Shown piece by piece: positions 16,930-26,319 of a DNA stretch of 64,000 nt. Numbering within the stretch: position 1 is the first letter of the stretch; each line of letters opens with the position of its first letter. The notes under the pieces are model-generated. The model made no database searches. It had not been told where the DNA came from and was given only the letters and a program-made list of their open reading frames with translations. This stretch comes from Bacteroidota bacterium. Its GTDB lineage: Bacteria > Bacteroidota > Bacteroidia > Chitinophagales > Chitinophagaceae. The DNA lies in assembly GCA_947461125.1 (NCBI GenBank), contig CANHHX010000002.1:25331-89330 (forward strand). Reading direction: 5' to 3'. Made by a program: the position numbers and the translations under genes.

Positions 16930-18117
16930 TTGAATTCAGCAAAAAAACAAAATGCAATATTAGGTGCGGCTTTTTTAATGGCTACTTCTGCGATAGGCCC
17001 TGGATTTTTAACGCAAACCACTGTTTTTACGCAACAGCTACTTGCAAGTTTTGGTTTTGTAATTTTACTATCAATACTATTAGACATTGGCGCGCAATTA
17101 AATATTTGGAGAATTTTAGTTGTAAGTAGTAAACGTGCTCCGATTATTGCCAATGAACTACTGCCTGGCCTGGGGTATTTTATAACGGGGCTCATTGTAC
17201 TTGGGGGAATCGCTTTTAATATTGGCAATATTGGTGGTTGTGGGCTTGGCCTACACGTATTAACCGGACTAAATCCAGTAGTAGGGGCTATTATTAGTTG
17301 CTTTTTAGCACTTTTTATTTTTTGGATGAAGGAAGCAGGAGCGTTACTAGACCGTTTTACCAAAATTCTAGGGCTGGTTATGATGGGGCTTACCTTATTT
17401 ATCGCGCTCAACTCCAATCCCCCTGTATATGAAGCCATAGCCCATAGTTTTATGCCAACCCTATTTAGTGCAAAAGCTATTGTAACACTCGTTGGCGGAA
17501 CAGTAGGTGGGTATATTTGTTTTGCGGGTGGTCACCGTTTGTTGGATGCTGGTTATGCGGGAACAGCATCTTTACAAGATACGAATAAAAGTGCCGTTTC
17601 AGGTATATTAATTACCGCTATCATGCGCATCGTTTTATTTTTAGCAGCATTAGGTGTTGTGTCGGGTGGAGGAATTTTAGATGCTTCTAATCCTGCGGCT
17701 AGTGTTTTTAAAATAGCAGCTGGAAATCTTGGTTATACTTTTTTTGGTTTGGTGCTTTGGTGTGCAGCCATCACATCGGTTGTAGGAGCCGCCTATACTT
17801 CTATTTCTTTTTTACGAAATTTTAGTAGCTGGGTCGATAAGCATCATCAAATAGCAATTAGCATTTTTATTATTATCAGTACACTTATATTTACATATTT
17901 AGGCAACCCAGTAAAAATACTTGTTACGGTTGGCGCACTTAATGGACTTATTTTGCCAGTTGCTTTGGCCGTTATTTTAATCGCCGCACACTATAAAAAA
18001 ATTGTAGGAAATTATAAGCAGCCTTTGTGGCTAGATATAGCAGGGTGGCTAGTTGTAGCCGTTATGACTGCATTAAGTATACTCACCATTAAAGATTGGA
18101 TTACAGGATTATTGTAA
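16930..18117 (+). CDS. Nramp-superfamily (YcsG-like) transporter, TTG start
   Basis: The 395-aa protein has about 11 membrane segments and an Nramp-like N-terminus ('SAIGPGFLTQTTVFTQQ'). Metal-transporting Nramps carry DPGN shortly after the GPGF sequence and a Met-Pro-His motif in helix 6. Neither is visible: the first region reads 'LTQTTVFTQQLLAS', and the later helix reads 'GGYICFAGGHRLL'. B. subtilis has a similar gene, ycsG, in its 5-oxoprolinase cluster. That context and the missing metal motifs suggest a non-metal substrate such as 5-oxoproline, which is inference. The frame opens only at 16924, so TTG at 16930 is the likeliest start. Confidence 0.8.
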   Translation: MNSAKKQNAILGAAFLMATSAIGPGFLTQTTVFTQQLLASFGFVILLSILLDIGAQLNIWRILVVSSKRAPIIANELLPGLGYFITGLIVLGGIAFNIGNIGGCGLGLHVLTGLNPVVGAIISCFLALFIFWMKEAGALLDRFTKILGLVMMGLTLFIALNSNPPVYEAIAHSFMPTLFSAKAIVTLVGGTVGGYICFAGGHRLLDAGYAGTASLQDTNKSAVSGILITAIMRIVLFLAALGVVSGGGILDASNPAASVFKIAAGNLGYTFFGLVLWCAAITSVVGAAYTSISFLRNFSSWVDKHHQIAISIFIIISTLIFTYLGNPVKILVTVGALNGLILPVALAVILIAAHYKKIVGNYKQPLWLDIAGWLVVAVMTALSILTIKDWITGLL

Positions 18118-18122
18118 GCCAA

Positions 18123-19175
18123 TTATAAACCGGTACTCGCTAATAAAGTTGACGCATTTACAGATGGATTAACGCTTGGCAGTTCTATTTTTTGAATCAA
18201 CGATTCCGGGTTTTCTCTGTTATAAGCACCCTTTAAATACAACTTATCGTAATAGGTTAGAAGTACATTAAAGCTACTTTCAATATCGTCTTCAATTAAA
18301 AAATTGATAGCCGTTTTTGTTTCTAATCCACCGAGTCTTTTTTTGATACGAAGTATCGCACTCATTAATTGATCTTTTTCAAATTTGCCATATCCACTAA
18401 CAATAAATTGAAGACGACTTGCAAATGGAATATCTAAAAAGTAAAGCTTGCTCTTTCGCATTTGCTCAAATAGTTGAGTAGGAATATTGACAAGACCTAT
18501 ACGTCTACTTTCATCTTCTAACCAAATGTATGAATGGCTTGCACTAATTTTATATAGTGCTTGTGCCAATACATTTTCAAACTGTTCTTGGGAGGGTTGT
18601 ACCGGCTGTCCCAAATTTCCAAAAGTAGAACCCTTGTGGTGCGCGAGCCCTTCTAAGTCAATAGTGGGCTGACCGAGTGCTTTTAGGGACTGTAGGGTTT
18701 CTGTTTTACCAGACCCCGTAAATCCACCCAATACTTTACATTGATACGGTATTATAAATTGCGCTAGTACCCAGTTACGATAAGCTTTATATCCACCAGC
18801 AAGCGTATATACGGTATAGCCGTATAAATCTAAAAGCCATGCTACACCTGCGCTGCGCATACCCCCGCGCCAACAGTGCACAAGCACCACTTTATTGTTT
18901 GGGTCAGGGCTTGCAGCGAGTAGCGCCTCTACTTCACTTACCATCGCAGTCATTTTAACGCCAAAATAGTTGAGGCCTAATTTGATGGCAGGTTGTTTAC
19001 CTTGTTGTTTGTAAGCGGTGCCTACCACCTTTCGTTCTTCATCAGAAAACAAGGGTAAAGAATATGCGTTTTTCATGTGGGCATGCGCATACTCCAATGG
19101 GCTTCGAACATCCAAGATGGGGTACTGTTCCATCATGGAAACAAACTCTGTTATAGATATACGTTTTACAGCCAT
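18123..19175 (-). CDS. mnmH: tRNA 2-selenouridine/geranyl-2-thiouridine synthase
   Basis: MnmH replaces sulfur in 2-thiouridine at the wobble position of tRNA-Lys, Glu and Gln with selenium, by way of a geranylated intermediate. The 350-aa protein has an N-terminal rhodanese domain with 'LVHCWRGGMRSAG' (Cys101). This is followed by a P-loop domain ('GGFTGSGKTETL', about 150-161) and the family-specific 'LEGLAHHKGSTFG'. The length is normal. Selenium use also needs selenophosphate synthetase (SelD), which is not in the window. It is a single gene, convergent with the Nramp-like gene. Confidence 0.95.
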   Translation of the reverse strand: MAVKRISITEFVSMMEQYPILDVRSPLEYAHAHMKNAYSLPLFSDEERKVVGTAYKQQGKQPAIKLGLNYFGVKMTAMVSEVEALLAASPDPNNKVVLVHCWRGGMRSAGVAWLLDLYGYTVYTLAGGYKAYRNWVLAQFIIPYQCKVLGGFTGSGKTETLQSLKALGQPTIDLEGLAHHKGSTFGNLGQPVQPSQEQFENVLAQALYKISASHSYIWLEDESRRIGLVNIPTQLFEQMRKSKLYFLDIPFASRLQFIVSGYGKFEKDQLMSAILRIKKRLGGLETKTAINFLIEDDIESSFNVLLTYYDKLYLKGAYNRENPESLIQKIELPSVNPSVNASTLLASTGL

Positions 19176-19199
19176 CCTTACAAATATAAAGAAACGCTG

Positions 19200-20087
19200 T
19201 TAGATTGTTTTTTTTCTATTCACTAAATAAACACCCGAAAAAATTAATAGTGCCGCTGCTCCTTTAATGATTGTAAAATGTTCTCCGGCAAAAACCATCG
19301 CGATAATGGTTGCAAAAACGGGTTGTGTGTAAATGTAAGCACCCGTTACGGATGGACCTAGTTCCTGTAAACCATACACTGTAAATAAATAGGATAAAAA
19401 AGTAACAAAGAGTACTACAAAAGCAAGTGCTAACCACTCTGAGGTTCCAAACAAAGACCAATCGGTAGCTATAAAATCAGGTAGCGCAACGGGTAAAATA
19501 AAAATAGTACCAAATGTAAATACCCAGCGTAATACATGGAGTGCATTGTATTTTTCCATGAGGGGTTTTACAAGCACCATATAAAATGCATAGGAAATGG
19601 CATTTACAAGTATATACAAATCTCCAAGCAAACTACTGCTATTACTAGATTGTACGTCTTTTACAAGTACGAGTAAACCAGCCCCGCCAATTCCAAGCGC
19701 TAATCCAAAAAATTTATTGATGTTAAATTTTTCATGGAGCAACCAAACAGCAATGATGGTAATAAATATAGGTGTAGCTAATGAAAGGAGTGAACTATGA
19801 ATCGCCGATGTTAAAGCCAGTCCTTTGATAAACATAATTTGATTGATGGCCACACCCGTTATACCACATAAAATAAAAAGTGGAATATCTTTTTTATCGA
19901 TAGATGCTTTTGATGGCTTGAATATTAACAAAGACCAAAATAATATAAGACTCACCACAACGCGAACCACATTTAATGAATAGGGAGCTAAATATTCAGG
20001 CGTAATTGTTTTAACAACTGCGTAACCTGCACCAAAAATTAAATTTGCAATTAATACCGCAACATGTGCCTTTGTTTTTGAATTCAT
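19200..20087 (-). CDS. EamA-family (drug/metabolite) transporter
   Basis: The 295-aa protein has ten hydrophobic helices in two EamA repeats; the first begins with 'AVLIANLIFGAGYAVVK'. I place the start at 20087 instead of 20105 because that ATG overlaps the stop of the upstream glycosyltransferase in an ATGA. This implies coupled translation. EamA proteins export or import varied metabolites, and no substrate can be named. The second repeat ends with 'SVTGAYIYTQPVFATIIA', typical of the family. Confidence 0.9.
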   Translation of the reverse strand: MNSKTKAHVAVLIANLIFGAGYAVVKTITPEYLAPYSLNVVRVVVSLILFWSLLIFKPSKASIDKKDIPLFILCGITGVAINQIMFIKGLALTSAIHSSLLSLATPIFITIIAVWLLHEKFNINKFFGLALGIGGAGLLVLVKDVQSSNSSSLLGDLYILVNAISYAFYMVLVKPLMEKYNALHVLRWVFTFGTIFILPVALPDFIATDWSLFGTSEWLALAFVVLFVTFLSYLFTVYGLQELGPSVTGAYIYTQPVFATIIAMVFAGEHFTIIKGAAALLIFSGVYLVNRKKTI

Positions 20088-21115
20088 GTAGCAAATATAA
20101 AGCAATGCTTGTCTGCTTTTTCATTTAGTGAGGCAAGGTCAAATGAAGCTTGATCAATCATTAGTGCCATTTGCCTATTGGCTAACGAGCTGGCCAAATA
20201 TTCCTGTTCTGTTTGACCAGGCGTTGGCACCAATATCATTTTTTTATGCAGCGGTAATAACTCCATCAGTGTAGAATAACCACTTCGGCACACCACATAC
20301 TCAGATTGCAAAATAATGTCTAGTAAATCTTGGCCACTTGCATACAGGAGCTTGGTTAAGGAATTTTTTATTTGAAAATGATTGGGTAAATCAGAAGGTC
20401 TTCCTTCTACTAGTATTGAACTGGTTTGTAATTGGTGCGCGCCGGATTCAATGATATCTTGCAACATACTTCTTTGAGGCTCGGGACCAGATAATAAAAA
20501 ACAGTACTTATATTTTATGGGGAGTGCACCGGTAGATGCGTTTTGTAAAACACTAAACTGGGAAAGTGCACCAATATAAGTAATAGGTATTTTTGGCATG
20601 ACAGCTGGGTGAGACAAATCAGCTGCAAAGCCAGGGTAAGACTTAATATCCGGAATCCAGCACTCTGAAAATTGATTTATAAAATAATACTGGACTTTTT
20701 GAATAATTTTTTCGACCCATGCTAAGGGCGCTTTAACAATTAATTGGTGGGTGATAAAAGTAGTTTTTAGCCTAGCATGAAAAAGGCCATACCTATTATC
20801 TGAAATGACATGATCATAGGCTGTTGCATGTGCTTGCAACCACCTGTGTTCTTTATAAATAGCCAATGCCATTTTAGGTAACTGAAAAAATAAAGCAATC
20901 GGAAGCCACCAAGCTTTTTTGCTGTACCTGATATTATAATTAGGTATGATTACATAGCTATTATTAGGAAAATAATATTGTAATAATTTTTTTTGTGCAC
21001 CATTTGCAGCGATGGTAACGGTGTGCCCTTTTTCTATCAAATCCTGTATAATAGGCACACACCTAGACGCATGTCCAAGTCCCCAATCGAGTGGGGCTAT
21101 TAAAATTCGTTGTAT
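20084..21115 (-). CDS. Glycosyltransferase, GT28/MurG-like, with non-standard start
   Basis: The track begins at a GTG (21058), but the upstream reading frame encodes 'RILIAPLDWGLGHASRC', the conserved nucleotide-sugar glycosyltransferase N-terminus. It stays open to a stop at 21143-21145. No ATG, GTG or TTG lies between, so I use an ATA at 21115 as a tentative start. The C-terminal half contains 'VVCRSGYSTLMELLPLHKKMILVPTPGQTEQEY', the donor-binding pattern of MurG-like enzymes (quoted in shortened form elsewhere). It probably glycosylates a cell-envelope lipid or protein, but the acceptor is unknown. It is coupled to the EamA gene by an ATGA overlap. Confidence 0.8.
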   Translation of the reverse strand: MQRILIAPLDWGLGHASRCVPIIQDLIEKGHTVTIAANGAQKKLLQYYFPNNSYVIIPNYNIRYSKKAWWLPIALFFQLPKMALAIYKEHRWLQAHATAYDHVISDNRYGLFHARLKTTFITHQLIVKAPLAWVEKIIQKVQYYFINQFSECWIPDIKSYPGFAADLSHPAVMPKIPITYIGALSQFSVLQNASTGALPIKYKYCFLLSGPEPQRSMLQDIIESGAHQLQTSSILVEGRPSDLPNHFQIKNSLTKLLYASGQDLLDIILQSEYVVCRSGYSTLMELLPLHKKMILVPTPGQTEQEYLASSLANRQMALMIDQASFDLASLNEKADKHCFIFAT

Positions 21116-21172
21116 GGACGCGGCTGTTTTGATGGTAAATGGCTAAATTTTTACGTAATTTAGTATTCAATT

Positions 21173-21301
21173 ATGAAAGATAGCCTACTTAAAATTATTA
21201 TCATCATGCTTGTGATGGCTGTTACAGCTTCTGCATGCAGCGTATTCAAGCCTGGCTATAAGCGTAAAGGTGGCTGCGGCTGCGCAAAAGATGTTAGATA
21301 A
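21173..21301 (+). CDS. Small 42-aa lipoprotein with Gly-Cys-rich tail
   Basis: This ORF is below the track's size limit. It reads from ATG at 21173 to TAA at 21299-21301. A short signal peptide ends in a lipobox 'AVTASAC' (Cys22), followed by a basic stretch and 'KGGCGCAK'. It should therefore be a very small lipoprotein with two further cysteines near the end. Function is unknown. It lies between the divergent glycosyltransferase and the convergent SSS symporter, whose stop is 2 bp away. The clean start, lipobox and stop in a gap between genes make a real gene likely. Confidence 0.65.
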   Translation: MKDSLLKIIIIMLVMAVTASACSVFKPGYKRKGGCGCAKDVR

Positions 21302-21303
21302 AT

Positions 21304-23004
21304 CTACCAGAATTTAACGTACAAGGCACTTAATAACATGAGTATGATTACGATCAATACAAGTGTTGATTTACTTACCTTAAACATACTTGCATCAATT
21401 TCAAATGCCTTCGGGTTTACTTTTGGACCTGCCATACTTACAATCACCATGATAATAACGGTAAGTACAAATGACCATCCCATGTTTATTAAAAATGGAA
21501 TTTCATAAGCACCGCTTTTATTGAGGTAAGCGGTATACATGATATTGTCAGTACCAAAAAGCGGTATGGCATAGCTATTAAAAAATATAGCTAACAAAAA
21601 GCCGGTAATCAATCCTGTCATAGCTGCTGCACCAGTGGTGCGCTTCCAGAAAAATCCAAGCATGAACATCGCAAATACTCCCGGACTAATAAAGCCAGTA
21701 TATTTTTGAATAAAAGTAAATCCACCTTCGCCACTAATTCCCAATAAATCTTTCCAAGTAAATATTACGGCAATAACCATTGAAATAAATACAGTTAAGC
21801 GTCCTGTCCACACCAACTTTTTTTCGTCGGCCTGTTGGTTGATGTATTTTTTGTAAATATCCAAAGTAAAAATGGTTGAAATACTATTTGCCTTACCAGC
21901 AAGTGATGCAACAATTGCTGCGGTGAGTGCTGCAATTGCCAATCCTTTTAAACCAGCTGGTAAAAAGGCAAGTATCGCAGAGTATGCACCGTCTTTTCCG
22001 CCTTCAAAACCTGCTAACTGGCCATTTTTATACAACACAAAAGCTGCAATACCCGGGAGCATTACAATAACAGGCATAAATAATTTCATGAAGCCAGCAA
22101 ATAAAATTCCTTTTCTTGCTGTTTCTAATTGCGCACCAAGTGCACGTTGTGTGATGTACTGATTACAACCCCAATAATTTAAATTCAAAATCCATTGGCC
22201 TGCAAAATACATAGCAATACCTGGTAAGATAATATACTTATCTCTTGCCAACTGCCCAGCAGCACTCATATCGGTATTGTTGGGTTTTGGTAAAATTAAA
22301 TGGAAGTGTTCTGGCGCTTGCGATAACAAAGTATTAAATCCTGCAAGTGCGCTACCATCTATTACATTGTTGATTCGTTGATCCACAATTTGTAATGCCA
22401 TATATACGGTTGCAAAACCGCCAATAATTAATACAGCCACCTGAATAACATCGGTATATCCAATTACTTTCATGCCACCAAGCGTAATGATAAGTGCCAT
22501 GAGCATAAGTCCAATCATCACGAGGTGTAAATAATCGCCACCCAATAAACCATTGATCGCAACAGCACCTAAATATAGTATGGATGTAAAGTTTACAAAC
22601 ACATAGAGTAGCAACCAAAATATAGCCATTACAAGTGCCACCGATTCGTTATACCTCGTTTTTAAAAACTGAGGCATAGTGTAAATCTTATTCTTTAAAT
22701 AAATAGGAATAAACCAAACGGCAATAATAATTAACCCCAGCGCCGCAATCCATTCGTAGGCTGCAATGGCAACGCCTACAAAAAAGCCTTCGCCGCTCAT
22801 GCCAATAAACTGCTCAGCAGAAATATTGGAGGCAATTAACGAAGCTCCTATCGCCCACCAGGTAAGGGATCCTTCGGCTAAAAAGAAGTCTTGCGATGCC
22901 GATACGGAATCCTTTTTTTTGCGGTATACCCAATAACCATAACTAGCAACCATTAAAAAATAAAGAACAAAAACAATTTTATCGGATAATGCTAATGAAC
23001 TCAT
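21304..23004 (-). CDS. SSS-family sodium:solute symporter (SGLT-like)
   Basis: The 566-aa protein has about 14 membrane helices and belongs to the sodium:solute symporter family. The 'SNISAEQFIGMSGEGF' segment in helix 1-2 and 'ALTAAIVASLAGKANSISTIF' in helix 8-9 are characteristic of sugar-type SGLT members. It would import a sugar or related solute with Na+ across the inner membrane. It sits 49 bp downstream of the sortilin-like gene and may form the far end of the sugar-catabolism block. Substrate is not deducible, although the context suggests a sugar. Confidence 0.92.
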   Translation of the reverse strand: MSSLALSDKIVFVLYFLMVASYGYWVYRKKKDSVSASQDFFLAEGSLTWWAIGASLIASNISAEQFIGMSGEGFFVGVAIAAYEWIAALGLIIIAVWFIPIYLKNKIYTMPQFLKTRYNESVALVMAIFWLLLYVFVNFTSILYLGAVAINGLLGGDYLHLVMIGLMLMALIITLGGMKVIGYTDVIQVAVLIIGGFATVYMALQIVDQRINNVIDGSALAGFNTLLSQAPEHFHLILPKPNNTDMSAAGQLARDKYIILPGIAMYFAGQWILNLNYWGCNQYITQRALGAQLETARKGILFAGFMKLFMPVIVMLPGIAAFVLYKNGQLAGFEGGKDGAYSAILAFLPAGLKGLAIAALTAAIVASLAGKANSISTIFTLDIYKKYINQQADEKKLVWTGRLTVFISMVIAVIFTWKDLLGISGEGGFTFIQKYTGFISPGVFAMFMLGFFWKRTTGAAAMTGLITGFLLAIFFNSYAIPLFGTDNIMYTAYLNKSGAYEIPFLINMGWSFVLTVIIMVIVSMAGPKVNPKAFEIDASMFKVSKSTLVLIVIILMLLSALYVKFW

Positions 23005-23053
23005 AATTGGTTGCTAGTTATGATTGTAAAAATATTGGGGTATTAAAATTTAT

Positions 23054-26000
23054 CTATTCGATTGTTGTGTAGTCTTTAAAGATTTTTACAGGTGCCGCTT
23101 CTGCAAGTGATCGGAATGTTTTCCAAGTGCCATCAAAAAATTTATTGGCACGTGTAATTACTTCGCCAACTTTTTGCTCAGCAAATGTAATTAGCCTGTC
23201 TTCTTGTGCACCAGGCGCTACCGGCTTACCCATTACTGTCATTCGAGCCTCACCAAAAACACTACTTACGGTTACTTGCGGAATATTTCCATAACCTTGT
23301 TTGGTTTGTGGTTTACCATTAAGCATTTCTCTAATCGCTTTTAATTCATCTTTAGCAGCGTTTGCTGTTTTGCGAATCGTGTCAGCTGCTTTTTTATCCA
23401 TGTCTCTTAAATTAGCTTCAATTTTAGCAATGATGCCATCCGCTTCTGTCATACGCTCATTTAGCGTATTTAGTTTTTCGGTGGTTTTATCAAGTCTTGC
23501 ATTTGCTTTTCTTATCGCATCACGTACATCTTTAGAAGTTGGTGCAAATGGATCATCATTTACAACAAGCATGGTGCTATCTGATAAATTACGACCAATG
23601 CTTACCACTACTTTATAGGTTCCTGGATCTACTGGTAAACCTGGTGCTTCTTGAGGTGCACCACCACCAAATCCAGCGCCGCCGCCCATTCTGCCTCTTC
23701 CACCGCCGCCACTTGCACGAAGTCCACGGCCTTCCATACCCCAGAAATATCTATTAAAGCCAGCGTCTGTTTTTGTACGAATGGTTCTTACAAGTGTATT
23801 GGTTGCGTCATAAAAACGAAGTGTAGCGGTATCTCCAATAGCATTTTTACCAGTATCAGATGCTGATTTTTGAACAAAGAAACTGATAGGTAATCCTGAT
23901 TTTTTATTTTCACCCTCATAAGTTCCCCAAACGCTATATTCAATACCCATTGCGTTTTTACGGTGTGCTTGATAACCAGCTGGCGCATTAAATACAGTTA
24001 CTTTACCAGTAAATACTTTACCCATATTTGCTGCTGCTTTTCTTAAACCGCCTATATCATCTAAAATATAAATGGCCCTACCAAAAGTGGCAATCACTAA
24101 ATCGTTTTCTCTTTCTTGAATCGCTAAATCATAGGTAGAAACAGAAGGATAATCATTTTTAAATTGTTGGAATGTGGCAGCGTTATCAAGGCTAATCCAT
24201 AAACCTTGCTCTGTTCCTACAAAAATTAAATTTGGTTGCGTTGGATCTTGTAAAACACAAAGCGCATATCCAATTACTTTTTTATCTTCTAAAATGTTCG
24301 TCCATGTTTTTCCAAAATCGGTGGTTCTAAAAACAGTTGGTTTCATATTACCTCTTCTGTAATCGTTAGCCACTACAAATGCTTCTCCTGCATTAAAACG
24401 TGAAGCGCGAATTTGTGGAACCCATGCACCCAGTGGCATTCCAGGAATTTTGCCTCTAAAATTGGTCCATGTTTTACCACCATCTTGCGTTAGTTGAACA
24501 TTACCATCATCGGTGCCTGCCCAAATAACTCCTTGCTGTTTTGCAGAAGGTTCGATACAAATAATGGTACAATAATTTTCAGCTCCAGTAATATCTACGT
24601 TTAATCCTCCATTATTTGACTGATCCATTTTTGCACTATCGCGCGTTGTTAGATCATCAGAAATTTGTGTCCAAGAAGCACCTTTATCAGTGCTCTTATT
24701 TACAAATTGAGAACCATAATAAATTGTTTTTTTATCAAAAGGATCTTGTGCAATCGCTGCGTTCCAATTAAATCGTTGACGAACACCAGGTGCTGGACTT
24801 GGAGGACGAATGCTCCACTCTTCACCAGTTGCAATATTATAACGGCCCACTGCACCGCCCTGACTCATACTGTATACCCAGTTTGCATCTTCTGCATCTG
24901 GAACTACATCAAAACCATCACCACCACCAACACCTTGCCAGTATGCATTTCTGATACCGCTGTTTACCCACACGTATGCAGGACCATGCCAGCTTCCGTT
25001 GTCTTGTAAACCACCCATTACATTGTATGGGATTTTATTGTCTACGTTGATATGATAAAACTGTCCAAGTGGTAATTTCTCATCAAACTGCCATGTTTTA
25101 CCACGGTCTCTTGAAATTCCAATACCACCATCATTCCCATCAATAATAAAATTTCCATTTTGTGGATGAATCCACCAAGCGTGGTGATCTGGGTGAATAC
25201 CACTGTAAGGAATTACAGATTTAAATGTTTTTCCAGCGTCTTCACTTACGGTAATCATTTGATTGATATTGTACAATCTGTTTTCATTGGTAGGATCAAT
25301 AGCAATGTCTTGGAAATAAAATGCACGATTGGTAACCACGGTAGGATCACTATTTACAAGCTCCCATTTTAAACCACCATCTTCCGATTTATACAAACCA
25401 TTTTTCGTTGCTTCTACAAGTGCATATACTCTGTTTGGATCGTTACGACCTACTGTAATGCCTATTCGGCCTAGGTTTCCGTCTGGTAACCCATCTTCTT
25501 TACCTAGTTTTTTAAATGATTTACCACCATCGTATGTAACAAAAAATCCACTTCCTTTTCCACCACCTTGTAAACTCCATGGTGTTCTTTGGTGTTGATA
25601 CATATTTACAAATAACTTGTTTGGATTTACAGGATCCATTACCATATCACCAACACCACTTGTATCGTTGGTATGTAAAATTAGTTTCCAATTTTGACCA
25701 CCGTCTGTTGTTTTATACAAACCTCTTTCTGGATGTGGAACAAATGGATTACCCATTACACCAGCATATACAACATCTGGATTTGTTGGATCAATAATGA
25801 TGCGGTGGATGTTTCTAGTTTTTTCTAGACCCATACACTTCCATGTTTTACCACCATCGATACTTTTATAAATACCTTCTCCTAAACTCACTGAGTTTCT
25901 GGGATTACCTTCTCCGGTTCCGGCCCAAACAATACTTGGATTGCTTTGTGTAATAGCGACAGAACCAATATTTAAAATAGGCTGTTCATCAAAAATTGAA

Positions 26001-26233
26001 TTCCAACTAGCACCACCATTTTCAGATTTCCAAACACCGCCGCTAGCCGTTCCTAAATAAATAATATTAGGGTTTGACCATACCGCATCAATGGCAGTAA
26101 CACGTCCACTCATACCAGCAGGGCCAATACTTCTAGGTTTTAAACTTTTAAAATGAGTCGCAATGTCAATATTTTGCGCGCTTGTACAAAGAGCAATTAC
26201 TAAAAATGTAAATGCAGAAAGGAGCTTTTTCAT
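23054..26233 (-). CDS. Large exported sortilin/VPS10-like beta-propeller protein
   Basis: The 1059-aa protein has a signal peptide ending at 'ALCTSAQN'. Most of it, to about residue 770, is a run of BNR/VPS10-like propeller blades carrying Asp-box sequences such as 'SENGGASW', 'SIDGGKTW', 'TTDGGQNW', 'TQDGGKTW' and 'TTDFGKTW'. A glycine-rich linker ('GGGGRGRMGGGAGFGGGAP') follows near 840. A coiled-coil segment then comes around 890-970 ('TEKLNTLNERMTEADGIIAKIE'). Proteins of this type are common in Bacteroidota and are often annotated as glycosyl hydrolases. No catalytic set can be seen, so a binding role is equally possible. It is 86 bp downstream of the glycosidase gene. Confidence 0.85.
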   Translation of the reverse strand: MKKLLSAFTFLVIALCTSAQNIDIATHFKSLKPRSIGPAGMSGRVTAIDAVWSNPNIIYLGTASGGVWKSENGGASWNSIFDEQPILNIGSVAITQSNPSIVWAGTGEGNPRNSVSLGEGIYKSIDGGKTWKCMGLEKTRNIHRIIIDPTNPDVVYAGVMGNPFVPHPERGLYKTTDGGQNWKLILHTNDTSGVGDMVMDPVNPNKLFVNMYQHQRTPWSLQGGGKGSGFFVTYDGGKSFKKLGKEDGLPDGNLGRIGITVGRNDPNRVYALVEATKNGLYKSEDGGLKWELVNSDPTVVTNRAFYFQDIAIDPTNENRLYNINQMITVSEDAGKTFKSVIPYSGIHPDHHAWWIHPQNGNFIIDGNDGGIGISRDRGKTWQFDEKLPLGQFYHINVDNKIPYNVMGGLQDNGSWHGPAYVWVNSGIRNAYWQGVGGGDGFDVVPDAEDANWVYSMSQGGAVGRYNIATGEEWSIRPPSPAPGVRQRFNWNAAIAQDPFDKKTIYYGSQFVNKSTDKGASWTQISDDLTTRDSAKMDQSNNGGLNVDITGAENYCTIICIEPSAKQQGVIWAGTDDGNVQLTQDGGKTWTNFRGKIPGMPLGAWVPQIRASRFNAGEAFVVANDYRRGNMKPTVFRTTDFGKTWTNILEDKKVIGYALCVLQDPTQPNLIFVGTEQGLWISLDNAATFQQFKNDYPSVSTYDLAIQERENDLVIATFGRAIYILDDIGGLRKAAANMGKVFTGKVTVFNAPAGYQAHRKNAMGIEYSVWGTYEGENKKSGLPISFFVQKSASDTGKNAIGDTATLRFYDATNTLVRTIRTKTDAGFNRYFWGMEGRGLRASGGGGRGRMGGGAGFGGGAPQEAPGLPVDPGTYKVVVSIGRNLSDSTMLVVNDDPFAPTSKDVRDAIRKANARLDKTTEKLNTLNERMTEADGIIAKIEANLRDMDKKAADTIRKTANAAKDELKAIREMLNGKPQTKQGYGNIPQVTVSSVFGEARMTVMGKPVAPGAQEDRLITFAEQKVGEVITRANKFFDGTWKTFRSLAEAAPVKIFKDYTTIE

Positions 26234-26319
26234 AAATGGTGATTTTGTGACGGGTAATTTCCTAAATAATTAATCAATTTCCAAAAAACTTCGTTGAATG
26301 GCTAATTTAACTGGCTAAA

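Noticed and set aside
23680-23735. Possible tandem repeat in the Gly-rich coding stretch
   Set aside because: The DNA is GC-rich because of glycine codons, but it is not a regular repeat unit.
24665-25009. 114-aa plus-strand ORF antisense to the VPS10-like gene
   Set aside because: It lies within the repeat-rich coding region, and the composition looks like a reverse-frame shadow.
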